Shown: positions 8,929 through 17,248 of the stretch, in pieces | How positions within the stretch are numbered: the stretch's first letter is position 1 | Layout of the letters: each line of letters opens with the position of its first letter | NCBI RefSeq assembly: GCF_029714305.1 | Contig: NZ_CP121647.1 | Coordinates: forward strand, 5,910,501-5,974,500 | DNA length: 64,000 bases | Direction: 5' to 3' | Source: Bradyrhizobium sp. CB3481 | Lineage (GTDB): Bacteria > Pseudomonadota > Alphaproteobacteria > Rhizobiales > Xanthobacteraceae | Made by a program: the position numbers and the translations under genes | The notes under the pieces: model-generated | Told to the model about the DNA's origin: nothing | What the model saw: only the letters and a program-made list of their open reading frames with translations | Database searches by the model: none

Positions 8929-9372
8929 GTGACCCAGCAGATCGCCCTCGCGATATGCTCGTTCATCCTGGCCTTGCTTGGCACCGTGCTGCTATCGGCG
9001 CTTTCGCTGGTGGTGGCACGATCCAGCTCAAACAGCCGATCGTTCCGCTTTGAGACCGAGGCACGAGCGCTGGCGCTGCTCAAGAGCTGGCTCTCGCCGA
9101 AGCAACGTGCCAGCTACGAGCGCTTCAGATATTTCGATGTCATCGGCAGCGATACCGGGACGCGTTATCGGATACATCACGGCACGCAGACGAATATCGA
9201 GGAGCTCAACGGTACGGGTCACCATGTCTGCAAATGGTGCTTCGTTCCGGATGGCGATCTCGTCGCGGGCGATGTCATGCTGGCGCAGAAGGTCGCGCTC
9301 GAAACCAACGAGCGCGGCGCCCTTTCGGTAGCCCATCGCTCGTTCGTGTCGACGGGACCGCGCAGGTTCTGA
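8929..9372 (+). CDS. Hypothetical membrane-anchored protein
   Basis: 147 residues, GTG start, with one N-terminal transmembrane helix (about 5-30, IALAICSFILALLGTVLLSA). A soluble domain follows with TGTRYRIHHG, CKWCFVPDG and GDVMLAQKVALE. The CxxC pair might bind metal or be redox-active. It follows the 73-residue gene by five bases and is probably co-transcribed. The domain was not recognised; the latter half resembles a domain seen in several rhizobial hypothetical proteins. Confidence 0.7.
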   Translation: MTQQIALAICSFILALLGTVLLSALSLVVARSSSNSRSFRFETEARALALLKSWLSPKQRASYERFRYFDVIGSDTGTRYRIHHGTQTNIEELNGTGHHVCKWCFVPDGDLVAGDVMLAQKVALETNERGALSVAHRSFVSTGPRRF

Positions 9373-9447
9373 CGCGCGCGTCAGTTGGGGTCAATTGGCT
9401 CGGTCAATTAGCCTCAGCATAATTAGCCTTGGCTAATTGCACCCGGC

Positions 9448-10233
9448 TCAATTCGGCCTGGGCTGCAGGATTTTGCCTTCGATTTTCGGCAGCTCGGCCA
9501 TGGGCGCCGACTTGTCGCCGCCGGCGCGGCGGGCCAGTTCGACCGTCAGCCGCTCGGCGGCTTCCGGCTGCATCAGGCCCAGAATGTCCGACATCTTCCG
9601 CGGCGCGATCTGCGATGCGATTTCATAGAGCACGGACATTTCCAGCCGGTCGAACACCTTGGCGGCGTCCTTCGGCTTCATGCCTTCGTACATCGTGATG
9701 ATGCTTTTGAAGCGGGCGGCGTCCTGTTCGGCCTTCTGCCCGGTCGCGGTCGATATCCGCGTTTCGGTCGCCTTCATTTCCTCGACGCGGCCCTCGATGC
9801 GCTTCTCGGCGGATTTCAACAGGCTTTCGCGAATTTCGATTTCGCGCGCGCGCTGCTCCAGTTCCTGGCGCCGCGCCTGCAGCCGCTCCAGGATGGCGCG
9901 CTCCGACGGCGAGACCGCTTGCGGGTTCTGTTCGGGAAACACCACGACACCCTCCGGCTTCGGTGCCTCGGTGGCGGGCGCGGCCGGCTTCGGCGCTTCT
10001 TCCTTCTTGACCGATCCAGTGACGTCGGCTGCATCGGACTTCACGGGATCAGGCTTGGCGCCGCCGGGATAACCGAGATTGTCCTGCGCCCAGGAGCGCT
10101 TGGGGGGCGAGCTGATCTGATAATCGAACACGTATCCGCCGTCGATCACGAGGCCGGCGACCTTCAGCACAGCGAGGCCGAAGATCGCGACCAGCACGAC
10201 CGGAATGACACGGATGTCGCGAACCGATTTCAT
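9448..10233 (-). CDS. motE: MotE-family motility protein
   Basis: 261 residues. An N-terminal membrane/signal helix (about 9-30) leads into a Pro/Ala-rich linker and then a long coiled coil (about 105-175, rich in E/R/A). The C-terminal domain is of MgtE-N type (MYEGMKPKDAAKVFDRL to the LGLMQPEAA stretch). This order is that of MotE, a periplasmic chaperone which in Sinorhizobium stabilises MotC for stator function. It is the last gene of fliL-fliM-DUF6468-motE and overlaps the preceding stop by four bases. Confidence 0.85.
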   Translation of the reverse strand: MKSVRDIRVIPVVLVAIFGLAVLKVAGLVIDGGYVFDYQISSPPKRSWAQDNLGYPGGAKPDPVKSDAADVTGSVKKEEAPKPAAPATEAPKPEGVVVFPEQNPQAVSPSERAILERLQARRQELEQRAREIEIRESLLKSAEKRIEGRVEEMKATETRISTATGQKAEQDAARFKSIITMYEGMKPKDAAKVFDRLEMSVLYEIASQIAPRKMSDILGLMQPEAAERLTVELARRAGGDKSAPMAELPKIEGKILQPRPN

Positions 10234-10685
10234 GCGGCGACACTGGCCCTTCGGCGCTCGGAGAAGGCTTCAGCCGCCGCGGCGACCGCCCTGGCGGAAG
10301 AAACCTTGGGGGCCGCAACCGGAGCCGCTTGCGCGACGGGTTCAGCCTCCTGCGAGGGCCGCGCCGCGATCGCGATCTTCGACAGGCGGCGAATGACGCC
10401 ATCGCCTTCGGCGAGCATGTTCTTCAAATGCCCAGCCATCTGCGTTGCCGCCGTGAGCTGGCTGCCGAGATTCTCGTTGACGTCGCGCACGGTGTGCTTG
10501 AGGCCGCCGATCGCCCGCTCGGCGATTTCGGTCGCGGTGATCAATTCGGCGATCGTGGCCTTCAGCGAATGCTCGTCCGCCTTCAGCCGCTGCAGCCGCT
10601 TGTTGAGCAGCATGCAATAGCCGATCGTGAGCATCAGCAGCACCGCCACCAGACTCTCGATTACAATGCCAAGGGAATGACTCAT
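10230..10685 (-). CDS. DUF6468 flagellar-operon protein
   Basis: 151 residues. It has one N-terminal transmembrane helix (about 5-25, GIVIESLVAVLLMLTIGYCML) and a helical coiled-coil region to about residue 110 (KADEHSLKATIAELI). An Ala/Pro-rich tail ends in Arg-rich residues. Proteins of this type sit between fliM and motE in many alphaproteobacteria (DUF6468). It overlaps both neighbours by four bases, so expression is coupled to the switch protein. The molecular role is unknown; a motor-associated membrane protein is inferred. Confidence 0.8.
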   Translation of the reverse strand: MSHSLGIVIESLVAVLLMLTIGYCMLLNKRLQRLKADEHSLKATIAELITATEIAERAIGGLKHTVRDVNENLGSQLTAATQMAGHLKNMLAEGDGVIRRLSKIAIAARPSQEAEPVAQAAPVAAPKVSSARAVAAAAEAFSERRRASVAA

Positions 10686-11881
10686 TGTGCCTCCATCAAC
10701 TTGGTCTGTTCATCGGCCTTCTCGAACATCGCGAAGGTCGTATTCGGCTTGCGCAGCGGCTTGGTGACGCGGATGGCAACGCGGTCGCCGACCCGGCCCA
10801 TCCGCCCTTCGGTCAGCGTGACGTCGCCGCAGCGGACCGAAACCAGCGCGTCGGGACGCATCTCCAAAGGCAGGGTGTCGCCGACCTTCAGCTTCATCAG
10901 ATGCTTGAGCGGAATGTCGGCCTCATACAGCACGGCATCGACCGAGATTTCGGCCTGGGCCACTTCGGTCGCGAAATGCCCTTCCCAGATCGGATCGCGG
11001 CCGAACTTTTCGCCCATGAACATCTGGAGCAGAACCGGGCGGATCGGCTCGATCGTCGCATAGGGCAGCAGCAATTCAATATTGCCGCCGCGGTCTTCCA
11101 TGTCGATGCGCAGTCGCACCAGGATCGCAGCGTTGGCGGGCCGCGAGATCGCGGCGAAGCGCGGATTGGTCTCCAAGCGGTCGATCGAGAAGGTCACCGG
11201 CGACAGCGGCCGGAACGCCTGCTCGGCATCGGCCAGCACCACTTCGACCAGCCGCTTGACCAGGTTGGTCTCGATCGTGGTGTAAGGCCGACCCTCGATG
11301 CGCAGCGAGGTCTGGCCGCGCCGGCCGCCGAGCAGCACGTCGATCATCGAATAGATCAGGCTGGAATCGACCATCGCCAGACCGAAATTCTCCCACTCCT
11401 CGGCCTTGAACACGCTGAGCACGGCCGGCAGCGGAATCGAATTCATGTAGTCGCCGAAGCGGACCGAGGTGATGCGGTCGAGCGAGACTTCGACGTTGTC
11501 GGAGGTGAAGTTGCGCAGGCTCGTGGTCATCAGCCGCACCAGGCGGTCGAACACGATTTCGAGCATCGGCAGACGCTCGTAGGACACCATCGCGGAATCG
11601 ATGATGGCGCGAATGCCGGAATTGTCGTCGAGATTGACATCGCCGACGGAGAAGCCGAGCAGATTGTCGATTTCTTCCTGGGATAGAACCCGCTCGCCGG
11701 AATTCTTGTTGCCGAACTCGCGGCCGCCATCCTCGACCATGGCGGCCCATTGCAGCGCCATGCTCTCGGAAAGTTCGTTGGCGGCAGCTTCTTCCGCGGC
11801 CGCCGCGGGATCTTCGGAATCGAGCGATGCCTCCCATTGGGCGGCTATCGCATCCTGGTCCATCTGGTCGTTGCCGGCCAT
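10682..11881 (-). CDS. fliM: Flagellar motor switch protein FliM
   Basis: 399 residues, longer than the roughly 330 of enteric FliM because of an extended N-terminus. The CheY-binding-type motif LSQEEIDNLL, normally at the very N-terminus, is at about residues 66-75. The middle CheC-like domain (about 100-300) and the C-terminal SpoA domain (about 310-390, GDTLPLEMRPDALVSVRCGD) are complete. FliM forms the C-ring and switches rotation direction on CheY-P binding. The first 52 residues contain two similar QW-centred motifs at about 11-21 and 41-51. The gene follows fliL and overlaps the DUF6468 gene. Confidence 0.96.
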   Translation of the reverse strand: MAGNDQMDQDAIAAQWEASLDSEDPAAAAEEAAANELSESMALQWAAMVEDGGREFGNKNSGERVLSQEEIDNLLGFSVGDVNLDDNSGIRAIIDSAMVSYERLPMLEIVFDRLVRLMTTSLRNFTSDNVEVSLDRITSVRFGDYMNSIPLPAVLSVFKAEEWENFGLAMVDSSLIYSMIDVLLGGRRGQTSLRIEGRPYTTIETNLVKRLVEVVLADAEQAFRPLSPVTFSIDRLETNPRFAAISRPANAAILVRLRIDMEDRGGNIELLLPYATIEPIRPVLLQMFMGEKFGRDPIWEGHFATEVAQAEISVDAVLYEADIPLKHLMKLKVGDTLPLEMRPDALVSVRCGDVTLTEGRMGRVGDRVAIRVTKPLRKPNTTFAMFEKADEQTKLMEAQ

Positions 11882-11899
11882 GATCCTAAGCCCGTCCCG

Positions 11900-12391
11900 T
11901 CACTGAACCATGATTTCTTTGAACAGCACGGCGCTCACCTGCTGCGGCGCCACCGCTGAATTGACCCGCTTGGTCAGCTCTTCCTTCAGCCGGAACAGCC
12001 CGGCCGAACCGTTGATGTCGGAGGGGCGCAGCTCGCGCAGATAGGTCTGGAACAGGTCGGTGACGCGCGGCAGGTTCGGCTTGATGCCCTCGACCTGCTT
12101 CTCGTCCTTGATCTCGAGCACGACCTTGACGCGGAGATATTGCACGCGCTCGCCGGGGGCGCCGACCAGGTTGACCATCATGTCGGGCACTTCGACGTAG
12201 GACGGCGGCTTCGGCGGCGGCGCCTCGGCGTGCTTCACCTCGCCATGGCCGCGCATCAGGAAGAACCAGCCGGCGCCAGCGCCAAGGATGACGACGAACC
12301 CGGCGACCGCAATGATAAGCTTGAGCTTGCCCTTCTTCGACGGTGCGGCCTCTGCGCCGTCTGCGCCTTCCGCCTGCTCGTTCTCAGCCAT
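11900..12391 (-). CDS. fliL: Flagellar basal body-associated protein FliL
   Basis: Starting at the Met of MAENEQAEGADG gives 163 residues, the usual FliL size; the longer frame upstream is not protein-like. A short acidic cytoplasmic tail and one transmembrane helix (about 25-45, LKLIIAVAGFVVILGAGAGW) precede the periplasmic stomatin-like FliL domain (VEVPDMMVNLVG, LRELRPSDINGSAGLFRLKEEL). FliL surrounds stators and raises torque. It is the first gene of the motor/switch operon and is transcribed away from flgF across a 389-base shared upstream region. Confidence 0.95.
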   Translation of the reverse strand: MAENEQAEGADGAEAAPSKKGKLKLIIAVAGFVVILGAGAGWFFLMRGHGEVKHAEAPPPKPPSYVEVPDMMVNLVGAPGERVQYLRVKVVLEIKDEKQVEGIKPNLPRVTDLFQTYLRELRPSDINGSAGLFRLKEELTKRVNSAVAPQQVSAVLFKEIMVQ

Positions 12392-12780
12392 TGCCCCGCC
12401 CGCTTCGAATCCGAAAAACGAACGCGGTTGCCACCAGCCCGGGTAACGATGCCCCCACAACGCGAAACAAAAGCCGCCAGCGCACACGCGCTCTCTACAT
12501 GTGCAACGCTAGGGTAATAATGGTTAACGGAACCTTTCCATTGGCGTCCAACTGGGAAAAATCTGCCGGGCAAACATGGTCAACAAGACCTTTCTGCCGC
12601 CCGCCTGAAAGCCCGAAAAACACCTAACCCCTTTAAAAACCATAGCTTCCCGACTTGGCACGGCTTTCGCTGAGAAGACGGCGTGACCGGCCGGCTTGGG
12701 AGAGCCCAAAGGTTACGACGGATCCGGACCTTGGGCTTGGGAGAGCCTGTTTTCGGATCGATCAAAGGGGAGATCCACCG
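12392..12780. promoter_or_regulatory. Shared divergent control region fliL / flgF
   Basis: 389 bases between divergent flagellar operons. The plus-strand side has a sigma-54-type promoter (listed separately) and the flgF ribosome-binding site (AAAGGGGAGAT). The fliL side shows an A+T-rich stretch (TAATAATGGTTAAC near 12515) but no clear -24/-12 element. Small frames in this region are not convincing. Confidence 0.5.
12655..12671 (+). promoter_or_regulatory. Candidate sigma-54 promoter of flgF-flgG-flgA-flgH
   Basis: The sequence TTGGCACGGCTTTCGCT matches the -24/-12 consensus TTGGCACG-N4-TTGCW except for one base in the -12 part. Spacing between the invariant GG (12657-12658) and GC (12669-12670) is exact. 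It lies 110 bases upstream of flgF and in the right orientation. The same TCGCW variant occurs before flgI. Confidence 0.65.
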
Positions 12781-13545
12781 ATGGAGAACATGCTTCTCGT
12801 CGGACTATCGCGGCAGATGACGCTGGAACGGCAGTTGGATGTCGTCGCCAACAACGTCGCGAACATCAACACGACGGGCTTCAAGGCCGACCGGTCGCTG
12901 TTTGAGGAATATCTGCGCTCGCCGGCGCATGAAGACAATTTCGTGCGCGCCGACCGCCGCGTCTCGTTCGTGAATGACCGCGCTACCTTCCACGATTTCG
13001 CCGCCGGCCCGAGCGAGCAGACCAAGAACCCGCTCGATATCGCGATCGACGGCAAGGCCTTCCTGGCGGTGCAGACCGCGGCTGGCGAGCGCTACACCCG
13101 CGACGGCGGCCTGCACATCAACAACCAGGGCCAGCTCGTGACCGCGAGCGGCGATCCGGTGCTGGGGACCTCCGGCCCGATCGTGTTCCAGCCGACCGAC
13201 AAGGCGATCAACATCGCCGCCGACGGCAACATCACCGTCGTCGAGGGCACTGGCCGCACCGACTCGGTCCGCGGCAAGCTGCGGCTGGTCTCCTTTGCCG
13301 ATCCGCAGAAGCTCGTGAAGGAAGGCGGCAACCTCTACTCCGCGGGCCAGGGCATCGCCCCGCAGCCCGACATCACCTCGCGGGTGAACCAGGGCTACAT
13401 CGAGAAGTCGAACGTCAACTCCGTCCATGAAATGAGCCGCCTGATCGAGATCACGCGCACCTACACGCAGATCTCGGCAATGCTGCAACAGCAGCACGAC
13501 CTGCACCGAACCGCGGTCGAGAAACTCGCCGACGTTCCGGCATAA
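12781..13545 (+). CDS. flgF: Flagellar proximal rod protein FlgF
   Basis: 254 residues from the ATG at 12781, which follows a strong ribosome-binding site AGGGGAGA. An in-frame upstream extension lacks protein character. The N-terminal rod/hook helix MENMLLVGLSRQMTLERQ with NNVANINTTGFKAD and the C-terminal helix NSVHEMSRLIEITRTYTQI are the paired signatures of axial proteins. In between is the flgF-type beta domain. FlgF forms part of the proximal rod in the periplasm. First gene of flgF-flgG-flgA-flgH, 18 bases before flgG. Confidence 0.95.
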   Translation: MENMLLVGLSRQMTLERQLDVVANNVANINTTGFKADRSLFEEYLRSPAHEDNFVRADRRVSFVNDRATFHDFAAGPSEQTKNPLDIAIDGKAFLAVQTAAGERYTRDGGLHINNQGQLVTASGDPVLGTSGPIVFQPTDKAINIAADGNITVVEGTGRTDSVRGKLRLVSFADPQKLVKEGGNLYSAGQGIAPQPDITSRVNQGYIEKSNVNSVHEMSRLIEITRTYTQISAMLQQQHDLHRTAVEKLADVPA

Positions 13546-13563
13546 CGCTTAAGGCACAGATCG

Positions 13564-14352
13564 ATGCGCGCACTCTACACAGCAGCGACCGGCATGGCGG
13601 CACAGGAACTCAACGTTCAGGTGATCTCCAACAACATCGCCAATATGCGCACCACCGGCTACAAGAAGCAGCGTGCGGCGTTTCAGGACCTGATCTACGA
13701 CCACGTGCGCCGCGTCGGCGCGCAGGCGTCCGACCAGGGCACCATCCTGCCGGTCGGCGTCGATGTCGGCGGCGGCGTCAAGACCGTCGGCACGCCGCGC
13801 CTGATGAGCCAGGGCACGCTGTCGCCGACCGGCAACGATCTCGACATTGCGATCCGCGGCGAAGGCTTCTTCAAGATCCAGATGCCCGACGGCACCTATG
13901 CCTACACCCGCGACGGCTCGTTCATGATGGACGCGCAGGGCCGTGTCGTCACCGCCCAGGGCAATCCGGTGCAGCCGACGATGACGATCCCGCAGAATTC
14001 CTCGCAGATCACCATCAACGCGCAAGGCCAGCTCACGGTGATGCTGCCGGGCTCGACCACGCCGACGCTGGTCGGCCAGATCGGGCTGACGCGCTTCATC
14101 AACAAGGCCGGCCTCAACCCGATCGGCGACAATTTATTCACGGATACTCCGGCCTCCGGCACGCCACAGGACGGCGTCGCCAATACCGACGGTTTCGGCG
14201 ACATGCAGCAGGGCAACCTCGAACAGGCCAATGTCGAGGTGGTGACCGAAATCTCCGATCTGATCGCCGCCCAGCGCGCCTATGAGATGAATGCAAAGGT
14301 CGTCAGCGCCGCCGACCAGATGCTGCAATCCACCTCCAACATGTTCCGCTGA
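13564..14352 (+). CDS. flgG: Flagellar distal rod protein FlgG
   Basis: 262 residues, the standard FlgG length. The N-terminus MRALYTAATGMAAQEL with NNIANMRTTGYKKQRAAF, and the C-terminus EQANVEVVTEISDLIAAQRA, are hallmark FlgG sequences. The FlgG-specific N-terminal stretch after TTGYKK is present. FlgG polymerises into the distal rod that runs through the P and L rings, whose genes (flgA as P-ring chaperone, flgH) follow directly. Confidence 0.97.
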   Translation: MRALYTAATGMAAQELNVQVISNNIANMRTTGYKKQRAAFQDLIYDHVRRVGAQASDQGTILPVGVDVGGGVKTVGTPRLMSQGTLSPTGNDLDIAIRGEGFFKIQMPDGTYAYTRDGSFMMDAQGRVVTAQGNPVQPTMTIPQNSSQITINAQGQLTVMLPGSTTPTLVGQIGLTRFINKAGLNPIGDNLFTDTPASGTPQDGVANTDGFGDMQQGNLEQANVEVVTEISDLIAAQRAYEMNAKVVSAADQMLQSTSNMFR

Positions 14353-14361
14353 GCCCTGATC

Positions 14362-15477
14362 ATGATCGCCCGCGCCCTCCTCCTGGCCGCCGTCCTCACC
14401 GCCGCATCGAGCGCGGCTGCGTTCGCACAGACCCAGGACAGATTTGCGAACGACAGCTTTACGAACGGCAGCTTTGCGAACCGCAACGTGATCGCCGTCC
14501 CGGTGCTGCGCGCCAATGTGCAGGTATCCGGCGAGCTGGTGCGGATCGGCGACGTGATCGACAATGCCGGCAACGCCGCACAGATCGCGATCTATCGCGC
14601 GCCGGATTTGGGCACCACGGGCACGCTGCCGGTGGCGCAGGTGCTGAACACCCTTCGCGCCCACCGCGTGATCGGCGTCGATACCCGCGATCTCAAGGAA
14701 ATTTCAGTGACGCGTCTTGCCCGCACGCTCGAAGGCAAGAGCATCGAGCAGCAGGTCGCCCAGGCGCTGGAGCGCCGCAACGGCCTTGGCGATGCCGCCA
14801 ACCTGTCGCTGACCTTCGACCGCGACCCCGGCGACATCAGGCTGGACGCGGGTTTCAGCGGTGCCGTACAGCCCACCATCGTGCGTTACGACAATCGCAA
14901 CGGCCGCTTCGACATCACCCTCGAGATCGCCAACGACAATGGCGGCGCCGCCGCCAAGCTGCGCTTCACCGGAACGGCGATCGAGACCGTCGAGGCCGCG
15001 GTGCTGGCGCGCAACGTCGAGCGCAACGAGATCCTGAAATCGTCCGACGTGGTGGTCGAGCGCCGCCCGAAGTCGGAGGTCGGCGCCGATGCCGCCGTGC
15101 GCGACCGCGCCGTCGGCATGCAGGCCCGCCGCCAGCTCCGCGCCGGCCAGGCGATCAAGACCGCCGATCTCGCCAAGCCCGATCTGGTGCAGCGCGACCA
15201 GAACGTCACGTTGATCTACGAGGCGCCCGGAATCTATCTCACCATGCGCGGCAAGGCGCTGGACAACGGCACCGAAGGCGATGCCGTCAGCGTCATGAAC
15301 CTGCAGTCGAAGCGCACGGTGACCGGCACCGTGACCGGCCGCGGCCAGGTGTCGATCACGCCGCCGGTGTCCCGCCTGCCGCAGACCAGCGATGCCACTT
15401 CCTCGCTCGGCACGGCACAAGCTGCGCCCATCGCCGTCGCCACCGTCAGTTCGCCAGTCGCTTCAAAAGCCGAGTAA
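14362..15477 (+). CDS. flgA: Flagellar P-ring assembly chaperone FlgA
   Basis: 371 residues with a Sec signal peptide (about 1-23). A FlgA N-terminal region (VPVLRANVQVSGELVRIGDVI) and a SAF-type domain (about 220-285, ILKSSDVVVERRPKSEVG) follow. The C-terminus carries the conserved loop RDQNVTLIYEAPGIYLTMRGKA split over about 275-296. FlgA helps FlgI monomers polymerise into the P ring in the periplasm. At about 370 residues it is longer than enteric FlgA, as is usual in alphaproteobacteria. It starts nine bases after flgG. Confidence 0.93.
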   Translation: MIARALLLAAVLTAASSAAAFAQTQDRFANDSFTNGSFANRNVIAVPVLRANVQVSGELVRIGDVIDNAGNAAQIAIYRAPDLGTTGTLPVAQVLNTLRAHRVIGVDTRDLKEISVTRLARTLEGKSIEQQVAQALERRNGLGDAANLSLTFDRDPGDIRLDAGFSGAVQPTIVRYDNRNGRFDITLEIANDNGGAAAKLRFTGTAIETVEAAVLARNVERNEILKSSDVVVERRPKSEVGADAAVRDRAVGMQARRQLRAGQAIKTADLAKPDLVQRDQNVTLIYEAPGIYLTMRGKALDNGTEGDAVSVMNLQSKRTVTGTVTGRGQVSITPPVSRLPQTSDATSSLGTAQAAPIAVATVSSPVASKAE

Positions 15478-15482
15478 TGTAA

Positions 15483-16235
15483 ATGTCAGTCCTCCGTTTC
15501 AACCGCATCGTTCTTACCGGCGCCGTGCTGTCGCTGGCCGCGCTCGCGGGCGGTTGCTCCTCGATCGATCGTTTGTCGCAGATCGGCGAAAAGCCGAAGC
15601 TGACCGAGATCGAGAATCCGACCACGCAGCCCGGCTACAAGCCGGTGCAGATGCCGATGCCGAAGCCGGAGCAGGCTTCCTACAATGCCAATTCGCTGTG
15701 GCGGAACGGCAGCCGCGCCTTCTTCAAGGACCAGCGCGCCGCCCGCATCGGCGATCTCCTGACCGTGACCGTCAACATCACCGACAAGGCCAACCTCTCG
15801 AACGAGACCCAGCGCAGCCGCACCGCCAAGGAAGATTCCGGGGTCACCGATTTCCTCGGTGCGCAAACCATCACGCAAGCCCACAAGATCCTGCCCGGCA
15901 AGATCCTGACCACGGATTCGACGTCGTCGAGCGACGGCAAGGGCTCGGTCAACCGGCAGGAGTCGCTGACAACCAACGTCGCCGCCGTCGTGACGCAGGT
16001 GCTGCCGAATGGCAATCTCGTGGTCGAGGGCAAGCAGGAGATCCGCGTCAACTTCGAAATCCGCGAGCTGATCGTCGCCGGCATTGTCCGCCCCGAGGAT
16101 ATCCAGAGCGACAACACCATCGATTCCTCCAAGATCGCGCAGGCCCGCATCGCCTATGGCGGCCGCGGCCAGATCACCGACGTGCAGCAGCCCCGCTATG
16201 GTCAGCAGGTGATGGACGTGCTGCTGCCGTTCTAG
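15483..16235 (+). CDS. flgH: Flagellar L-ring lipoprotein FlgH
   Basis: 250 residues with a lipoprotein signal ending in the lipobox LAGGC (Cys near residue 23), as FlgH requires for outer-membrane anchoring. The signature NSLWRNGSRAFFKDQRAARIGD is present over about 62-83, and the C-terminus RIAYGGRGQITDVQQPRYGQ is typical. FlgH forms the L ring. Start codons at 15477/15483 overlap the flgA stop region, indicating coupling. Last gene of the operon; a hairpin follows at 16292. Confidence 0.96.
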   Translation: MSVLRFNRIVLTGAVLSLAALAGGCSSIDRLSQIGEKPKLTEIENPTTQPGYKPVQMPMPKPEQASYNANSLWRNGSRAFFKDQRAARIGDLLTVTVNITDKANLSNETQRSRTAKEDSGVTDFLGAQTITQAHKILPGKILTTDSTSSSDGKGSVNRQESLTTNVAAVVTQVLPNGNLVVEGKQEIRVNFEIRELIVAGIVRPEDIQSDNTIDSSKIAQARIAYGGRGQITDVQQPRYGQQVMDVLLPF

Positions 16236-16291
16236 TTTTTTAAGAGCTCCCACATCTCGTTGCGAACCTAGGCGCGACGGAGATGTTCTAC

Positions 16292-16328
16292 GCGGCCCTC
16301 GTCAGCTCCCCTGGCGAGGGCCGCAGTC
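16292..16328 (+). terminator. Probable terminator after flgH
   Basis: GCGGCCCTCG (16292-16301) and CGAGGGCCGC (16315-16324) form a perfect 10-bp G+C-rich stem with a 13-base loop, followed after a few bases by TTTT. It lies 57 bases past the flgH stop. Confidence 0.6.
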
Positions 16329-16476
16329 GTTTTCGCCGCGCGCAAACCTTACGGTCAAGACGTAACAGTGGAACCTGACGCGCGCGGGAGCCGCCTGCGT
16401 CAATCCGCAGCGCTCTCTCCGGAACGTTTTCGCCGCGCCTCTCGTTTTTCTTTCATTCACTCCACTGGAGGAAAAC

Positions 16477-16836
16477 ATGTCTCTAGAAGCAAATGAAACC
16501 GGCAATCTGATCGGCAGTGACAAGGTCGAGGGAACTGCGGTCTATGGCGCCGACCGCAACAAGATCGGCTCGATCGAGCGCGTGATGATCGACAAGAAGA
16601 GCGGCAGGGTGTCCTACGCCGTTTTGTCCTTCGGCGGCTTTCTCGGCATCGGCGACGACCACTATCCGCTGCCCTGGCAATCGCTGAAATACGATACGTC
16701 GCTCGGCGGCTACGTCACCGGCGTGACCGAAAGCCAGCTCAAGGGCGCCCCGCATTACCGCAACGACAACGCCTGGAACTGGAGCGACCCGACCAGGACC
16801 CGCGCCGTCAATGACTATTACGGCGTCGCGATCTGA
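16477..16836 (+). CDS. PRC-barrel domain protein
   Basis: 119 residues, one PRC-barrel domain. The N-terminal part NLIGSDKVEGTAVYGADRN, then KIGSIERVMIDKKSGRVSYAVLSFGGFLGIGDDHYPLPW (quoted as successive pieces over about residues 25-68), is the classic fold pattern. The C-terminus is acidic/aromatic. Stand-alone PRC-barrel proteins are common in rhizobia and tend to be stress-related; a specific role is not known. A very strong ribosome-binding site (TGGAGGAAA) and its own terminator indicate a well-expressed single gene. Confidence 0.9.
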   Translation: MSLEANETGNLIGSDKVEGTAVYGADRNKIGSIERVMIDKKSGRVSYAVLSFGGFLGIGDDHYPLPWQSLKYDTSLGGYVTGVTESQLKGAPHYRNDNAWNWSDPTRTRAVNDYYGVAI

Positions 16837-16857
16837 TCGCGCTGAAGCCTTACTGCC

Positions 16858-16886
16858 GAAAGGCCCGCCGCCCCGGCGGGCCTTTC
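16858..16886 (+). terminator. Terminator after PRC-barrel gene
   Basis: GAAAGGCCCGCC and GGCGGGCCTTTC form a perfect 12-bp stem with a short GCCCC loop, 22 bases beyond the stop codon. Because the stem ends in AAA/TTT it may work on both strands. Confidence 0.8.
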
Positions 16887-16983
16887 GCATGGCTCGTCGC
16901 GATCGCAAATCGCCGTCCCTGTTCACCGTCAACCGCGAACCATTCCTGCCGCTTTGCGTTGAGAGGTCTGCGGGAGGTAGAGA

Positions 16984-17064
16984 ATGGGAAAATTCTTCTT
17001 GGTCGTTATTGCCGTAAGCGTCGCCGTTTTGCTGGCCATGAGCGCCTACGTCATCAGCCTGTAA
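16984..17064 (+). CDS. 26-residue membrane micro-protein
   Basis: A 27-codon frame encoding MGKFFLVVIAVSVAVLLAMS followed by AYVISL: one uninterrupted hydrophobic helix with a short positive N-terminus. It is preceded at ideal distance by GGGAGGTAGAG, one of the best ribosome-binding sites in the window. The length and topology fit a small single-pass inner-membrane peptide that regulates or stabilises a larger partner. Nothing adjacent identifies that partner. A transcript could start in the 100 bases after the PRC-barrel terminator. Confidence 0.6.
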   Translation: MGKFFLVVIAVSVAVLLAMSAYVISL

Positions 17065-17248
17065 TGCGATCCGGCTTGCCGATCCGCCCGGCTGGGTTGC
17101 GTAGATCGGCCGCGTCCTCGCAGCCAACGTTGCAAAAGGACCCCGGCGCCTCCCGGGGAACGATTGCGCCGGCGGCTGACGAGGTTACCGCGTGCCTGCG
17201 GAGACGGTCGCACAGGCTTCTCGATCCATGATCGTTGCTGTGCGCGCG

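Noticed and set aside
10685..11686. 333-codon plus-strand frame opposite fliM
   Set aside because: Antisense shadow of fliM, His/Arg/Gln-rich, without start signals.
12655..12780. Upstream extension of flgF to 12655
   Set aside because: The extra residues are Arg/Pro-rich and cover the sigma-54 site; the ATG at 12781 has an excellent ribosome-binding site.
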